Positions 1 to 11,060 of a stretch of DNA of 64,000 nucleotides are shown here, one piece after another. Made by a program: the position numbers and the translations under genes. This DNA is from Gammaproteobacteria bacterium (GTDB lineage: Bacteria > Pseudomonadota > Gammaproteobacteria > SURF-13). Each line of letters starts with the position of its first letter. The stretch's first letter is position 1. Location: the NCBI GenBank assembly GCA_030680605.1, contig JAUXUQ010000001.1, positions 1 to 64,000 on the forward strand, given 5' to 3'. Below the pieces are notes generated by a model. The model was not told the DNA's origin and ran no database searches. It saw only the letters and a program-made list of their open reading frames with translations.

Positions 1-306
1 GGTCTGATGAAGCAGGCCCAGCAGATGCAAGACAACATGAAGAAGATGCAGGAGCAACTGGCCTCGGTGGAAGTGGAAGGCCAGGCAGGCGCCGGCATGG
101 TGAAAGTCGTCATGACCTGCCGCCATGACGTCAAGCGCGTCAGCATCGACGACAGCTTGATGACTGAAGACAAGGAAATGCTGGAAGACCTGCTGGCTGC
201 GGCGGTCAACGATGCCGTGCGCCGCGTGGAGCAGACCAGCCAGGAAAAGATGTCGGGCTTTACCAGCGGCCTGAACCTGCCGCCGGGCTTCAAGCTGCCG
301 TTTTAA
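1..306 (+). CDS. ybaB: YbaB/EbfC nucleoid-associated protein (5' end outside window)
   Basis: Small dimeric DNA-binding protein of the YbaB/EbfC family, typically encoded just upstream of recR, as here. The frame is already open at base 1 and reads [10 protein letters not shown], so the first ten or so residues lie off the window; the ATG at 7 is an internal Met of the family, not the start. The visible ~101 residues show the N-terminal Gln/Lys-rich helix, the GAGMVKV strand, the DKEMLEDL helix, and the LPPGFKLPF tail with which members of this family end. It ends about 110 bases before recR; the gap holds a hairpin. Family assignment is secure. A role in nucleoid structure or in recombination with RecR is known for homologues and inferred here. 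Confidence 0.95.
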   Translation, partial: GLMKQAQQMQDNMKKMQEQLASVEVEGQAGAGMVKVVMTCRHDVKRVSIDDSLMTEDKEMLEDLLAAAVNDAVRRVEQTSQEKMSGFTSGLNLPPGFKLPF

Positions 307-312
307 AGGCTC

Positions 313-409
313 GTGAAATGTGAAGCGTGAAGCGTGAAGCGTGAAGCGTTAATATCCTTTACCCTTCACAGCGCGGCGCAGCGGAGCGGCTTCACTTTTC
401 ACATTTCAC
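313..409. repeat. Intergenic hairpin with four tandem GTGAAGC heptamers
   Basis: Between ybaB and recR lies a perfect 12-bp inverted repeat, GTGAAATGTGAA (313-324) against TTCACATTTCAC (398-409). Inside the left arm GTGAAGC is repeated four times without mismatch (320-347); the right side carries the complementary words TTCAC at 365 and 391. It could fold in RNA or DNA. No T-run follows, so a plain terminator is unlikely. Similar hairpins occur in four other gaps of this window. Confidence 0.85.
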
Positions 410-415
410 TCAAAA

Positions 416-1012
416 ATGAAAACCCCTTCCAGTCTCGACCATCTCATCGAAGCCCTGCGCTGCCTGCCGGGTGTCGGGCCGAAATCGGCGCAACGCATGG
501 CGTTTCATCTGCTGGAGCGTAACCGCGCCGGTGCGCGTGCACTGGCGCAGGCGCTTACAGCAGCCATGGAGAACATTCATCATTGCAAGTCGTGCCGCAG
601 CCTGAGCGAGAGCGAGCTATGCCGCTTGTGCGCCGACTCCCGGCGTGACATCAGCCTGCTGTGTGTGGTGGAGACGCCTGCCGATGTGCTGGCGGTGGAT
701 CGTGCCACGGATTTTAAAGGGCTGTATTTTGTGCTCATGGGCCACCTGTCGCCACTAGACGGGATTGGGCCCAATGAGCTGGGTATCGACAAGCTGGCGG
801 CACGCTTTGACGCGGGCGAGATTACGGAAGTCATACTCGCCACCAACCTGACCGTCGAGGGCGAGGCCACGGCGCATTACATCAGCGAGCTGGCGCGCGC
901 ACGCGGCATCAAGCCCACGCGCATCGCGCATGGCGTGCCCTTGGGTGGCGAGCTCGAGTACGTCGATAGCGGGACACTGTCCCATGCCTTTAGCGGCAGG
1001 CGGGAGATTTAA
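416..1012 (+). CDS. recR: Recombination protein RecR
   Basis: RecR works with RecF and RecO to load RecA at gaps in single-stranded DNA. The 198-residue protein is of normal length (E. coli 201). An N-terminal helix-hairpin-helix lies around residues 8-30 ([17 protein letters not shown]). A four-cysteine zinc finger follows at C57, C60, C69 and C72. The TOPRIM domain covers roughly residues 80-175 ([25 protein letters not shown]), and the C-terminal part has [12 protein letters not shown] and ends in SGRREI. The ATG at 416 fits the family N-terminus. It pairs with ybaB upstream, the usual arrangement, and converges on dapE 22 bases downstream. Confidence 0.97.
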   Translation: MKTPSSLDHLIEALRCLPGVGPKSAQRMAFHLLERNRAGARALAQALTAAMENIHHCKSCRSLSESELCRLCADSRRDISLLCVVETPADVLAVDRATDFKGLYFVLMGHLSPLDGIGPNELGIDKLAARFDAGEITEVILATNLTVEGEATAHYISELARARGIKPTRIAHGVPLGGELEYVDSGTLSHAFSGRREI

Positions 1013-1034
1013 TATCACCTCGGCGTGTATTGCC

Positions 1035-2515
<1,481 letters not shown>

Positions 2516-3340
2516 TTAAATATCCCGCAACAACTCGTTGATGCCGACTTTGCTGCGGGTCTTGGCGTCAACCTGTTTTACGATGACCGCGCAGTACAGA
2601 CTGTAGCTGCCGTCCTTGGAGGGCAGGTTACCGGAGACTACCACTGATCCTGCCGGGATGCGGCCATAGCTGACTTCACCGGTCATGCGGTTGAATATCC
2701 TGGTGCTTTGGCCGATGTAAACGCCCATCGATATCACCGAGCCTTCCTCGACGATCACACCCTCGACCACTTCGGAGCGGGCGCCAATGAAGCAATTGTC
2801 TTCGATGATCGTCGGCCCGGCCTGCACCGGCTCCAGCACGCCGCCGATGCCGACGCCGCCGGAGAGGTGCACATTCTTGCCGATCTGGGCGCAGGAGCCT
2901 ACGGTGGCCCAGGTGTCGACCATGGTGCCGGAGTCGACATAGGCGCCGATATTGACGTAGGAGGGCATGAGCACCACGCCCGGTGCAATGTAGCAACCCT
3001 TGCGCGCCATCGCGGGCGGCACCACGCGCACACCGCTTTGCTTGAAGCGGGCGTCGTCATAACTGCTGAATTTGCCGGGAACCTTGTCGTAGTAAGCGCT
3101 GTAGGCACCCTGGATAAAGCGGTTCTCCTCCACCCGAAACGACAATAGCACAGCCTTCTTCAGCCACTGGTTGACAGTCCAGCCGCCATCAGACTGTTTC
3201 TGCGCCACACGCAGCGTGCCGGCATCCAGCTGCTCGAGCGTCTCCTGAATAGCCTGCTTGAGGCGTGCGTCCGCATTTTGCGGCGTGATTTCGGCGCGTC
3301 TTTCAAAGCCCTGCTCGATGATTTCCTGTGTGCTGCTCAT
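2516..3340 (-). CDS. dapD: Tetrahydrodipicolinate N-succinyltransferase DapD
   Basis: Transfers succinate from succinyl-CoA to tetrahydrodipicolinate, the committed step of the succinylase branch of lysine/DAP synthesis. The protein is 274 residues, equal to E. coli DapD. Residues ~100-240 form a left-handed beta-helix of hexapeptide repeats ([52 protein letters not shown]). The N-terminal helical part starts [18 protein letters not shown]. It sits between dapC (25 bases upstream) and the arsC-like gene with no gap, so one transcript is likely. Active as a trimer in the cytoplasm by family knowledge. Confidence 0.97.
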   Translation of the reverse strand: MSSTQEIIEQGFERRAEITPQNADARLKQAIQETLEQLDAGTLRVAQKQSDGGWTVNQWLKKAVLLSFRVEENRFIQGAYSAYYDKVPGKFSSYDDARFKQSGVRVVPPAMARKGCYIAPGVVLMPSYVNIGAYVDSGTMVDTWATVGSCAQIGKNVHLSGGVGIGGVLEPVQAGPTIIEDNCFIGARSEVVEGVIVEEGSVISMGVYIGQSTRIFNRMTGEVSYGRIPAGSVVVSGNLPSKDGSYSLYCAVIVKQVDAKTRSKVGINELLRDI

Positions 3341-3364
3341 GGTGTTGTCTTCTCCACTATCAAG

Positions 3365-4561
3365 TTACAAACTGCGAATAAAATCAGACAGCCTGTGTGC
3401 GGCTTCGATGCATTCCTGTTCTTCTGCCACCAATGCGATGCGTACATGGTTCTGGCCGGGATTGTTGCCGTGCGCCTTGCGTGACAGGAAGCTGCCGGGT
3501 AATACGGTTACGTTATGGTGGGCGTAGAGTTCGCGGGTGAAGGCCTGGTCGTCAATGGGCGTGGGCAGCCAGAGGCAAAATCCACCTGCAGGCTGCGGTA
3601 CGTCGATGACAGGCGCCAGTACGTCGATCACGGCGTCTATTTTCTTGCGGTATAGCTTGCGATTTTCCGTGACGTGTTTCTCGTCGCGCCAGGCCTTGAT
3701 ACTCGCGGCCTGGACATAAAGCGGCATGGCGCAGCCGTGATAGGTGCGGTAGAGCAGGAATTTTTCGATGATGCGGGCGTCACCCGCTACAAACCCAGAG
3801 CGCATGCCGGCGACGCTGGAGCGCTTGGACAGACTGTGAAACACGATGCAATGGCGATAATCATCGCGTCCCATGCGGGCGGCGGTCTCAAGCAGGCCGG
3901 GGGGCGGCTGATCTTCGTGAGTATAGATTTCCGAGTAGCATTCGTCAGCGGCAATCACGAAATCATATTTGTCGGCGAGCAGAATCAGTTGCTCCAGCGC
4001 CGCGGTACCCAGCACTGCACCGGTAGGATTGCCGGGGGAGCAGATGTAGATCAGCTGGCACTGTTTCCATGCGGATGCCGGTACGGCGTCAAAATTGGGC
4101 AGCAGGCCGGTCTGTGGCGTGGTATTCATGAACCAGGGCTGCGCGCCTGCAAGCAGCGCTGCACCTTCATAGATCTGGTAGAACGGGTTGGGCATCAGCA
4201 CCAGCGGTCTGGGTTGACGATCGATGACACATTGGGCGAGCGCAAACAGCGCCTCGCGGGTGCCATTCACCGGCAGGATGTGGCGCTCGGCATCCAGCGG
4301 GCATGCCTGCAGATGAAAGCGCTGTGTCAGCCAGTCGGCGATGGCTTGTCGCAGCGCCTGTGTACCGCGAGTCGTGGGGTAGCTGGAAAGGCTGGACAGC
4401 TGAGCCTTGATTTCAGTGGCGATGAAGGCAGGCGGCTTGTGCTTGGGCTCGCCCATGGACATCACGATGGGCGTCTTGCCGTGCGGCTGGCTAGCGTCGC
4501 CCATAAGCTGGTTCAAGCGCTCGAAGGGGTAGGGTAGCAGCGTGGACAGATCAGGGTTCAT
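3365..4561 (-). CDS. dapC: Succinyldiaminopimelate aminotransferase DapC
   Basis: PLP-dependent class I/II aminotransferase of 398 residues, most like the gammaproteobacterial DapC family that makes N-succinyl-LL-DAP from N-succinyl-2-amino-6-ketopimelate. The PLP lysine is K246 in HSLSKRSSVAGMRSGF; the SPGNPTG motif (175-181), the DECYSEIY motif (206-213) and an N-terminal GEPKHKPP segment are present. First gene of the minus-strand dap cluster, which supports DapC over other aminotransferases; E. coli uses ArgD for this step. The ATG at 4561 faces the EamA transporter gene across 132 bases. Confidence 0.92.
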   Translation of the reverse strand: MNPDLSTLLPYPFERLNQLMGDASQPHGKTPIVMSMGEPKHKPPAFIATEIKAQLSSLSSYPTTRGTQALRQAIADWLTQRFHLQACPLDAERHILPVNGTREALFALAQCVIDRQPRPLVLMPNPFYQIYEGAALLAGAQPWFMNTTPQTGLLPNFDAVPASAWKQCQLIYICSPGNPTGAVLGTAALEQLILLADKYDFVIAADECYSEIYTHEDQPPPGLLETAARMGRDDYRHCIVFHSLSKRSSVAGMRSGFVAGDARIIEKFLLYRTYHGCAMPLYVQAASIKAWRDEKHVTENRKLYRKKIDAVIDVLAPVIDVPQPAGGFCLWLPTPIDDQAFTRELYAHHNVTVLPGSFLSRKAHGNNPGQNHVRIALVAEEQECIEAAHRLSDFIRSL

Positions 4562-4693
4562 GAAGGATATCGGGCCGGTGCATGCAGTTCATATGCTGTA
4601 GTATAAAGTACCCCCATGACCCAGCGCCACGTATCATGTGTCGCGTGACGCAGGTGATGACCTTTTCAGCCCCAGCTGCAGGAAGTCTGCCCG

Positions 4694-5590
4694 ATGGTTC
4701 ACGCCATAGTAGCCCGCCGCGCGTTGTCCACTTTGCCTGTAGCAGCACTATTACTGGGTGCGACACTCTGGGGCGTGCTCTGGTACCCACTACGCTGGTT
4801 TGAGGAGAGCGGCCTCACGGGCTTGTGGGTGAGTCTGATCATGAATGCCGCCGCCCTGGGTTCATGCCTTCCCTTGCTCATACGCCAGCGTCGTGAGATT
4901 GCGCGCGCGCCTGTTGTGCAGCTGCTGCTTCTCATGCTGGCCGCCGGGTTTTGCAATACTGCGTTCATCCTCGCCGTGATCGACGGTACTGTGGTCAGAG
5001 TGCTGCTGCTGTTTTATCTCGCACCGGTATGGGCGTCGCTGCTGGGTTGGTGGCTGTTACGGGAAAGCTTGTCAGTCACGGCATGGATTACGCTGGTGAT
5101 GGCCATGAGCGGTGCCTTGATCATGTTGTGGGATACCAGTCTCGGATGGCCCTGGCCACAACAGTCAGCTGACTGGCTGGCGCTGGCATCGGGTGTCGCC
5201 TTTGCGGTATCGAATGTGCTGGTGCGCAAAATGGCGGATGTACCGGTGACGGTGAAGACCATGGCAGCCTGGGTCGGGGGCGTGGTGCTGGCCATCGCGT
5301 GGATAGGCTATGCCGGTACGCCAGTCCCTGCAGTCGAACCGGTGATGTTTGCACTGGCGGCGGCGCTGGGGATATTAGGAATCACGCTTATGACACTGGC
5401 GGTGCAATACGGTGTGAGTCACATGCCAGTGCACCGTTCGGCGGTCATTCTGCTGTTTGAGGTGGTTGTAGGTGCGGTGTCTGCTGCCTGGCTCGCGCAT
5501 GAAATTCTGACGGCACAGGAATGGGCGGGTGGTTTGCTGATTGTTGTGGCGGCGTGGCTATCCGCACATGGCGCCCGGCAGGAGGGCTAG
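4694..5590 (+). CDS. EamA-family (drug/metabolite transporter) membrane protein
   Basis: A 298-residue hydrophobic protein with about ten predicted membrane segments arranged as two EamA repeats, each of five (roughly residues 12-150 and 160-295). Recognisable words are GATLWGVLWYPLRW near the N-terminus and the membrane-helix start SGVAFAVSNVLVRKMAD in the second half. Members of the drug/metabolite transporter superfamily export amino acids, nucleosides or other metabolites; the substrate cannot be read from sequence. Start chosen at the ATG at 4694 because the first hydrophobic segment follows soon after. It diverges from dapC and converges on glnD 29 bases downstream. Confidence 0.85.
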   Translation: MVHAIVARRALSTLPVAALLLGATLWGVLWYPLRWFEESGLTGLWVSLIMNAAALGSCLPLLIRQRREIARAPVVQLLLLMLAAGFCNTAFILAVIDGTVVRVLLLFYLAPVWASLLGWWLLRESLSVTAWITLVMAMSGALIMLWDTSLGWPWPQQSADWLALASGVAFAVSNVLVRKMADVPVTVKTMAAWVGGVVLAIAWIGYAGTPVPAVEPVMFALAAALGILGITLMTLAVQYGVSHMPVHRSAVILLFEVVVGAVSAAWLAHEILTAQEWAGGLLIVVAAWLSAHGARQEG

Positions 5591-5619
5591 CATCTTCGCG
5601 GCACTGCTTTAAGCCTGGG

Positions 5620-8289
5620 TCAGGCCTGGTTTTTGAGGGGCTGGTCGATGCTGTGCAACAGTGCTTGCTGAAGCTGCCACTGCTGCTCCGGGGACAATGG
5701 CTGATTGTGTGCGTCAGTAATGAAAAAAATATCTTCGGCTCGTGCGCCCAAGGTGGCGATCTTGGCATTTTGCAGTTGTACGCCGGCCGCCATGAGCGCG
5801 TGACCAATAGCGGAGAGCAAACCCGGGCGGTCGGCGCTGATAACCTCAAGTACAGTGCGCCGGTTGCGTGTGTCATCGGTGAAGGTGATTTGTGTCGGTA
5901 CCTTGAAGTGCCTGACATGACGGCGTACCCGGCGTGTCACCGGGCCGGTTTCCCCTTGTGCCAGTGTGTGTTCCAGAAAGGTGACGATTTCATGCATGCG
6001 CTGTGGCGTGAGGGCGGACTCGCCTGATTCCTCGAGAATATGAAAGGTATCCAGCGTGTAGCCGGTGTGCGCAGTAACAATGCGGGCGCCGACGATAGAT
6101 AACGCCATCTGATCGAGCGCGGCCGTAGTCAGGGCAAACAGGTTTTTCTGGTCGCGGGTGTAAATGAACAGTTCTGTGCCCCGTTGTGCGCTGTGGCGAA
6201 TACGCACCAGTGGCTGATTGCCGGCAGTGGCGCCAACGACGGCTGCGGTATGCCAGACGATTTCATCCGCCTCGTGCCGCAGGAAATAATCATCGTCCAG
6301 CGCATCCCAGAAAAGGGTGATGGCGTGGTCATCTACTGACTCTGCATGCAGCAGCGCCCGGGCTTCGGCCTGGGTGGTACGGATGCGCTCGGTCTGATCG
6401 ATGGGGGCGCCCAGCCCGCGCCGCAGCAAGGCTGCCGTTGCAAGGTAGAGCTCGCTCAGCAGCGCCCCCTTCCAGCTGTTCCAGAGAGTGGAGTTGGTGG
6501 CGCGAATGTCGGCCACTGTCAGCAGATACAGGTAGTCGAGATGAGTATTATCACAGACGGCTGAGGCGAAGTGGGCAATGACCTCGGGATCCTGGATATC
6601 CTCGCGTTGTGCAGTGCGCGAGAGCACCAGATGGTGCCTGACCAGCCAGGCCACAATGCGTGCGTCATGGGCGCTCATGCCGTGATGCAGGCAGAAGCCA
6701 AGGGCGTCTTCAGCGCCCAGTGTGGAGTGGTCGCCGCCACGACCCTTGGCGATGTCATGAAACAGGCCGGCCAGATAGAGAATCTCGGGTTTCGGCAGGC
6801 GCTGGAATATCTCGCTGCATAATGGAAATTCCTGGGAAAATTCCGGTAGCGAGAAGCGCCGCAGGTTACGTAACAGGAACAGCGTGTGCTCGTCTACCGT
6901 ATAGACGTGAAACAGGTCGTATTGCATCTGGCCTTCAACTGCGCCAAAGCTGGGGATGTAGGCGCCGAGAACGCCATAACGATGCATGCGTCGCAGCTCA
7001 CGCATGATGCCCTGGGGTTGGCGCAACAACTCCATGAACAGCATGCGGCAGCGCAGGTCGGCCCTGAAGGCTTGGTCTATCAGGTAGCGGTGATCCCGTA
7101 TCAGACGGATGGTGGAGGCGCGTACGCCCTTGAGCTTGGGCTGCTGCGCCAGCAGCAGGAAAATCTCCAGCAGGGCGAACGGGTAGCGACGGAACACGTC
7201 GGGGTGTACGACTTCAATGACGTCATTGCGGAGGTGGAAGCGTTTATTGATGGGCCTGATCTCGGCGCTGTGGGTGGCGGCATACAGGAGGCTTTCCTGA
7301 AAATGCTGTAATAGCATTTCGTTTAGTCGGCCCAGCTCCATGGCTGCAAGGTAGTAGCGCTTCATGAGTTGTTCGACGGCAAGGCGATGGCCCTCGTCGT
7401 GGTAGCCGAATTGCGTGGCCAGCGTGCCCTGGTAGTCGAACAGCAGGCGGTCTTCGCAGCGTCCGGTGAGGAGGTGGAGCGCAAAACGGATGCGCCATAA
7501 AAACTCCCTGCCCTCACGCAGCAGGGTGTGTTCGCTTTCGGTGAGAAAGCCGTGAGTAACGAGGTCATGCAGGTGGTTGCTGCCGAAATGACGCAAGGTA
7601 ATCCAGCTGATGGTCTGGATGTCACGCAGTCCGCCCGGGCCTTCCTTGATGTTGGGCTCAAGGTTGTAAGCCGTGTCGTGATATTTGTGATGCCGCCGCC
7701 TCTGCTCGTCGTACTTGGCCTGGAAAAATTCGGGGGTTGGCCAGATGGCGTGTGTGGCGATAGCGCTGCGCAGGTCATCGAACAGCGCGGGTGGCCCTGT
7801 GAGCAGGCGTGCCTCCATCAGGCTGGTCATGATGGTCACGTCCCGCGCTGCCTCATGTGCGCACTGTTCGACGGTGCGGACACTGTGTGCCAGGGCGAGG
7901 CCGGTATCCCACAGCAACTGGGTGAATTGCTCGATTGCCCTGCGGGCGGGCTCAGCAGGCGCACCCTCCAGCAGGATCAGGAGATCAATATCTGAACCCG
8001 GGTGCAGTTCTCCGCGCCCATAGCCACCAACAGCAATCAGGCCTGCCGAGGCAGGGAGTGGAGATGCCTGTGTCTGCCATACTCGCAGCAGTACCCGATC
8101 GATAAAGGCCGCACGTGCCCGCACCAGTTGGGTGACAGGCAGGTTGGCCTCGAAGCCCTGACGCAAGCTGGCGTCGTGCTGTGCCAGCAGCGCACGCAGT
8201 GTGGACGCTACAGGCTCGGCGTCCGCCAGTGCCCGTTCCAGCGCGGCACTGTCAAGGAGGGCGCTGTGAGTTGCCGTGAGCAGGCTCAT
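5620..8289 (-). CDS. glnD: Bifunctional [protein-PII] uridylyltransferase/uridylyl-removing enzyme GlnD
   Basis: Senses glutamine and adds or removes UMP on the PII signalling proteins, so controlling glutamine synthetase and nitrogen regulation. The protein has 889 residues, like E. coli (890). Domains in order: a nucleotidyltransferase domain with GGYGRGELHPGSDIDLLIL (metal residues D100 and D102), a linker with NIKEGPGGLRDIQT, an HD hydrolase domain (H511-D512 in GLFHDIAKGRGGDHS), and two C-terminal ACT domains at ~704-760 and ~815-885 for glutamine binding. The gene is 6 bases downstream of map on the same strand, the usual gammaproteobacterial order map-glnD. Confidence 0.98.
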   Translation of the reverse strand: MSLLTATHSALLDSAALERALADAEPVASTLRALLAQHDASLRQGFEANLPVTQLVRARAAFIDRVLLRVWQTQASPLPASAGLIAVGGYGRGELHPGSDIDLLILLEGAPAEPARRAIEQFTQLLWDTGLALAHSVRTVEQCAHEAARDVTIMTSLMEARLLTGPPALFDDLRSAIATHAIWPTPEFFQAKYDEQRRRHHKYHDTAYNLEPNIKEGPGGLRDIQTISWITLRHFGSNHLHDLVTHGFLTESEHTLLREGREFLWRIRFALHLLTGRCEDRLLFDYQGTLATQFGYHDEGHRLAVEQLMKRYYLAAMELGRLNEMLLQHFQESLLYAATHSAEIRPINKRFHLRNDVIEVVHPDVFRRYPFALLEIFLLLAQQPKLKGVRASTIRLIRDHRYLIDQAFRADLRCRMLFMELLRQPQGIMRELRRMHRYGVLGAYIPSFGAVEGQMQYDLFHVYTVDEHTLFLLRNLRRFSLPEFSQEFPLCSEIFQRLPKPEILYLAGLFHDIAKGRGGDHSTLGAEDALGFCLHHGMSAHDARIVAWLVRHHLVLSRTAQREDIQDPEVIAHFASAVCDNTHLDYLYLLTVADIRATNSTLWNSWKGALLSELYLATAALLRRGLGAPIDQTERIRTTQAEARALLHAESVDDHAITLFWDALDDDYFLRHEADEIVWHTAAVVGATAGNQPLVRIRHSAQRGTELFIYTRDQKNLFALTTAALDQMALSIVGARIVTAHTGYTLDTFHILEESGESALTPQRMHEIVTFLEHTLAQGETGPVTRRVRRHVRHFKVPTQITFTDDTRNRRTVLEVISADRPGLLSAIGHALMAAGVQLQNAKIATLGARAEDIFFITDAHNQPLSPEQQWQLQQALLHSIDQPLKNQA

Positions 8290-8295
8290 GGGTTA

Positions 8296-9063
8296 TCAGA
8301 GGGTGTCGTCGGGTCGCCGGGTAAGCACTTCGTGGCCCGTATCAGTGACGAGCAGGGTGTGTTCCCACTGGGCCGAAAGGCTGTGATCCTTGGTGACCAC
8401 GGTCCACTGATCCGGCAGCAGTTTTACGTGGCGTTTGCCGGCATTGATCATGGGCTCGATGGTGAAGGTCATGCCCGGCTCCAGTATCATGCCGGTGCCG
8501 GGTAGCCCATAGTGCAACACCTGCGGCTCTTCATGGAATACCCGGCCAATGCCGTGGCCGCAATACTCGCGTACCACGGAGCAGTGGTTGGCTTCGGCAT
8601 GGCGCTGGATGGCATGGCCGATGTCACCCAGACGCACGCCAGGCCTGACCATCTCAATGCCGATACACATGCCTTCGTAGCTTACACGTGTCACCCGCCT
8701 GGCGATGACGGAGGGCTCGCCAACAAAGAACATCTTGCTGGTGTCGCCATGGTAATCGTCCTTGATGACGGTGATGTCGATGTTGACGATATCTCCGTCC
8801 TTCAGCACCCGGTCACCCGGTATCCCGTGGCAGACCTGGTGGTTGACCGAGGTGCAGATGGACTTGGGAAAGCCATGGTAGTTGAGCGGTGCCGGGGTGG
8901 CCTGCTGCACGTTGACGATATAGTCGTGGCACAGGCGGTCGAGTTCGCCGGTGCTAATACCGGGCCGGACGTGGGGGCGGATCATATGCAGCACATCGGC
9001 GGCCAGCCGGCCTGCGATACGCATCTTTTCGATTTCGCCAGTTGTTTTGATGGTGACGGTCAT
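8296..9063 (-). CDS. map: Methionine aminopeptidase, type I
   Basis: Removes the N-terminal methionine from new proteins. The start is set at the ATG at 9063 (MTVTIKTTGEIEKMRIAGRLA), giving 255 residues. The frame stays open up to 9180, but the extra 39 residues do not resemble the family and run over the rpsB leader. Metal-binding segments are present: IVNIDITVIKDDYHGDTSK (two Asp), VVREYCGHGIGRVFHEEP (His), GMTFTIEPMIN (Glu) and AQWEHTLLVT (Glu). The divergent pair map/rpsB is a standard gammaproteobacterial arrangement. Linked to glnD downstream. Confidence 0.97.
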   Translation of the reverse strand: MTVTIKTTGEIEKMRIAGRLAADVLHMIRPHVRPGISTGELDRLCHDYIVNVQQATPAPLNYHGFPKSICTSVNHQVCHGIPGDRVLKDGDIVNIDITVIKDDYHGDTSKMFFVGEPSVIARRVTRVSYEGMCIGIEMVRPGVRLGDIGHAIQRHAEANHCSVVREYCGHGIGRVFHEEPQVLHYGLPGTGMILEPGMTFTIEPMINAGKRHVKLLPDQWTVVTKDHSLSAQWEHTLLVTDTGHEVLTRRPDDTL

Positions 9064-9213
9064 AGGGTTTCTGGTACAATAACCGCGCTTTAACAGCAGC
9101 AGTACACTACACACATGTGCCACTACCCGAACAGCGGGGTGCCAACTGGTGATAGCCAGGGGTTCGCTGCCGGGGCGCATGGAGGACTAACCCAACAATG
9201 AGGAGTATACAAC
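9053..9213 (+). promoter_or_regulatory. Promoter and structured leader of rpsB-tsf
   Basis: A plausible promoter lies inside the 5' end of map: GTGACG (9053-9058), a 16-base spacer, then TACAAT (9075-9080). It leaves an untranslated leader of about 125 bases. Short stems are visible: ACCC...GGGT (9125-9140) and CTGG/CCAG (9146-9159). In E. coli and relatives the rpsB leader is a conserved structure through which protein S2 represses rpsB-tsf; that role here is inferred from position and length. A purine-rich site, AATGAGGAG (9197-9205), precedes the ATG. Confidence 0.5.
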
Positions 9214-10128
9214 ATGGCTAATGTGACCATGCGTCAAATGCTGGAGGCCGGCGTGCATTTCGGTCATCAGACCCGTTACTGGAACCCGAAGATGGCACCG
9301 TACATTTTCGGCCAGCGCAACAAGATACACATCATCAACCTTGAAGCCACCCTGCCGTTATACAACGACGCGATGAACTATATCAGTCGCATGGCGGCAA
9401 ACCGCGGCACCATCCTGTTCGTGGCAACCAAACGTGCAGCACAGGAAATCATCGCCGAGGAGGCCAAGCGTTGCGGTATGCCATATGTAGACCAGCGCTG
9501 GCTCGGTGGCATGCTCACCAACTTCAAGACCGTACGTCAGTCCATCAAGCGTCTCAAGGATCTGGAATTGATGGCCCAGGACGGCAGCTTTGATCGCATC
9601 AACAAGAAGGAAGCTCTGCTGCTCACGCGTGAGCGCGACAAGCTGGAACGCGCCCTGGGCGGCATCAAGGATATGGATCATATCCCTGATGCCCTGTTTG
9701 TGATCGACGTAGGCAACGAAAAAATCTCCGTGCGCGAGGCTGGCAAGCTGGGTATTCCGGTGATCGGCATCGTGGACAGTAATAATGATCCGGACGGTGT
9801 CGATTACATGGTGCCCGGAAATGACGATGCCATTCGCGCCATCCAGCTGTATGCGCGTGGTGCCGCTGATGCCATTCTGGAAGGGCGTAGCTCAGTGCAG
9901 GCATTCACTGCCTCCACGGATGAGTTCGTGGAGCTGAGCGAAACCGGTGCCCCTGCCGTGAAGACGGCAGAAGCAGCCAAGAAGCCTGTCCGCACAGCTG
10001 CGAAGAAGCCGGTCAGGAAGGCGGCCGCGGCATCGACCAAGGAAGGCGAGGGTACGGCCACGACAGCAGCGGCGCGTAAAAAGCCCGTAACAAAGTCAAA
10101 GGCTGCTACTTCAGCCAAGGCCAAGTAA
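9214..10128 (+). CDS. rpsB: 30S ribosomal protein S2 with long basic tail
   Basis: Structural protein of the small ribosomal subunit. The first ~235 residues match S2 closely ([52 protein letters not shown]-like segment; [27 protein letters not shown]). The remaining ~65 residues are an extension rich in Ala, Lys, Thr and Arg ([19 protein letters not shown]) absent from the 241-residue E. coli protein. Such tails occur on S2 in several proteobacterial groups, and the tail is probably disordered. The gene heads the rpsB-tsf-pyrH-frr cluster. Confidence 0.98.
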   Translation: MANVTMRQMLEAGVHFGHQTRYWNPKMAPYIFGQRNKIHIINLEATLPLYNDAMNYISRMAANRGTILFVATKRAAQEIIAEEAKRCGMPYVDQRWLGGMLTNFKTVRQSIKRLKDLELMAQDGSFDRINKKEALLLTRERDKLERALGGIKDMDHIPDALFVIDVGNEKISVREAGKLGIPVIGIVDSNNDPDGVDYMVPGNDDAIRAIQLYARGAADAILEGRSSVQAFTASTDEFVELSETGAPAVKTAEAAKKPVRTAAKKPVRKAAAASTKEGEGTATTAAARKKPVTKSKAATSAKAK

Positions 10129-10172
10129 GGCGTCCCGACGTCATAACGGTAGATTACGAGAGGACAGTCATA

Positions 10173-11057
10173 ATGGAAATTACAGCCGCACTCGTCAAGG
10201 AACTACGCGAGCGCACCAGCTCTGGCATGATGGAGTGCAAGCGGGCGCTGGTCGAGGCCAAGGGTGATATTGATGCGGCCGCAGAGGCGATGCGCAAGAG
10301 TGGTCTTGCCAAGGCCGACAAGCGGGCAGGCAAGATTGCCGCCGAGGGCGTTATCGTGATCGAGGCCGATACCACCGGCAAGCATGTCGCGATGATAGAG
10401 GTGAACTGCGAGACGGACTTCGTCTCGCGCGGGGAGGAGTTGAGGGGGTTTGCGCAAGCCGTGGCGCAGCGTGTATTGAAGAGTCACCCGGCGGACCTGG
10501 ATGCGTTGTTGGCATTGCCACTGAGAGACGGTGACAGCGCCGACATCAACACCGTGCGCCAAGGGCTGGTTGCCAAGATCGGCGAGAATATCGGTGTGCG
10601 GCGCAGTGTCCGCCTTGCAACAACTGGTCAAATCGGCGTCTATCTGCATGGCAGTCGCATCGGTGTGCTGGTGGAGGTTGAAGGTGGGGACGAGGTACTG
10701 GCCAAGGATATCGCCATGCATATTGCAGCCGCCAAACCCGTCTGTGTTTCGTCTGACGAAGTGGCGCCCGACTTGATCGCCAAAGAAAGGGAAATCTTTG
10801 CCGCGCAGGCCGCAGACAGTGGCAAACCTGCCGCCATCATTGAGAAAATGGTGGATGGGCGCATCAAGAAGTTTATAGGCGAGATTACCCTGCTGGGTCA
10901 GCCATTCGTGAAGAATCCTGATTTCACGGTGGAGACTTTGCTCGGGCAGGCAAAGGCCAGGGTACTCGGATTCCAGCGTTTTGAGGTGGGCGAAGGTATT
11001 GAAAAGAAAGCCGACGACTTTGTCGCCGAGGTGATGGCGCAAGCACGGGGAGGCTAA
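10173..11057 (+). CDS. tsf: Translation elongation factor Ts
   Basis: Nucleotide exchange factor that regenerates EF-Tu-GTP. The 294-residue protein begins [26 protein letters not shown], the conserved N-terminal module, and carries the TDFVSR core motif ([13 protein letters not shown]) that inserts into EF-Tu. The C-terminal part has [14 protein letters not shown]. Length is close to E. coli (283). It lies 44 bases after rpsB, with the site AGAGGACA before the ATG, and only 3 bases before pyrH. Confidence 0.98.
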   Translation: MEITAALVKELRERTSSGMMECKRALVEAKGDIDAAAEAMRKSGLAKADKRAGKIAAEGVIVIEADTTGKHVAMIEVNCETDFVSRGEELRGFAQAVAQRVLKSHPADLDALLALPLRDGDSADINTVRQGLVAKIGENIGVRRSVRLATTGQIGVYLHGSRIGVLVEVEGGDEVLAKDIAMHIAAAKPVCVSSDEVAPDLIAKEREIFAAQAADSGKPAAIIEKMVDGRIKKFIGEITLLGQPFVKNPDFTVETLLGQAKARVLGFQRFEVGEGIEKKADDFVAEVMAQARGG

Positions 11058-11060
11058 CAC

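Noticed and set aside
3674-4537. Long open frame (287 codons) opposite dapC
   Set aside because: The frame lies wholly antisense to a well-recognised aminotransferase, and its product has no recognisable features; it arises from codon bias.
8200-8300. Frameshift or fusion at the glnD-map junction
   Set aside because: Both genes are full length with a normal 6-base gap.
10203-11060. Long open frame (285 codons) opposite tsf
   Set aside because: Antisense to EF-Ts with His/Gln-rich composition typical of a shadow frame.
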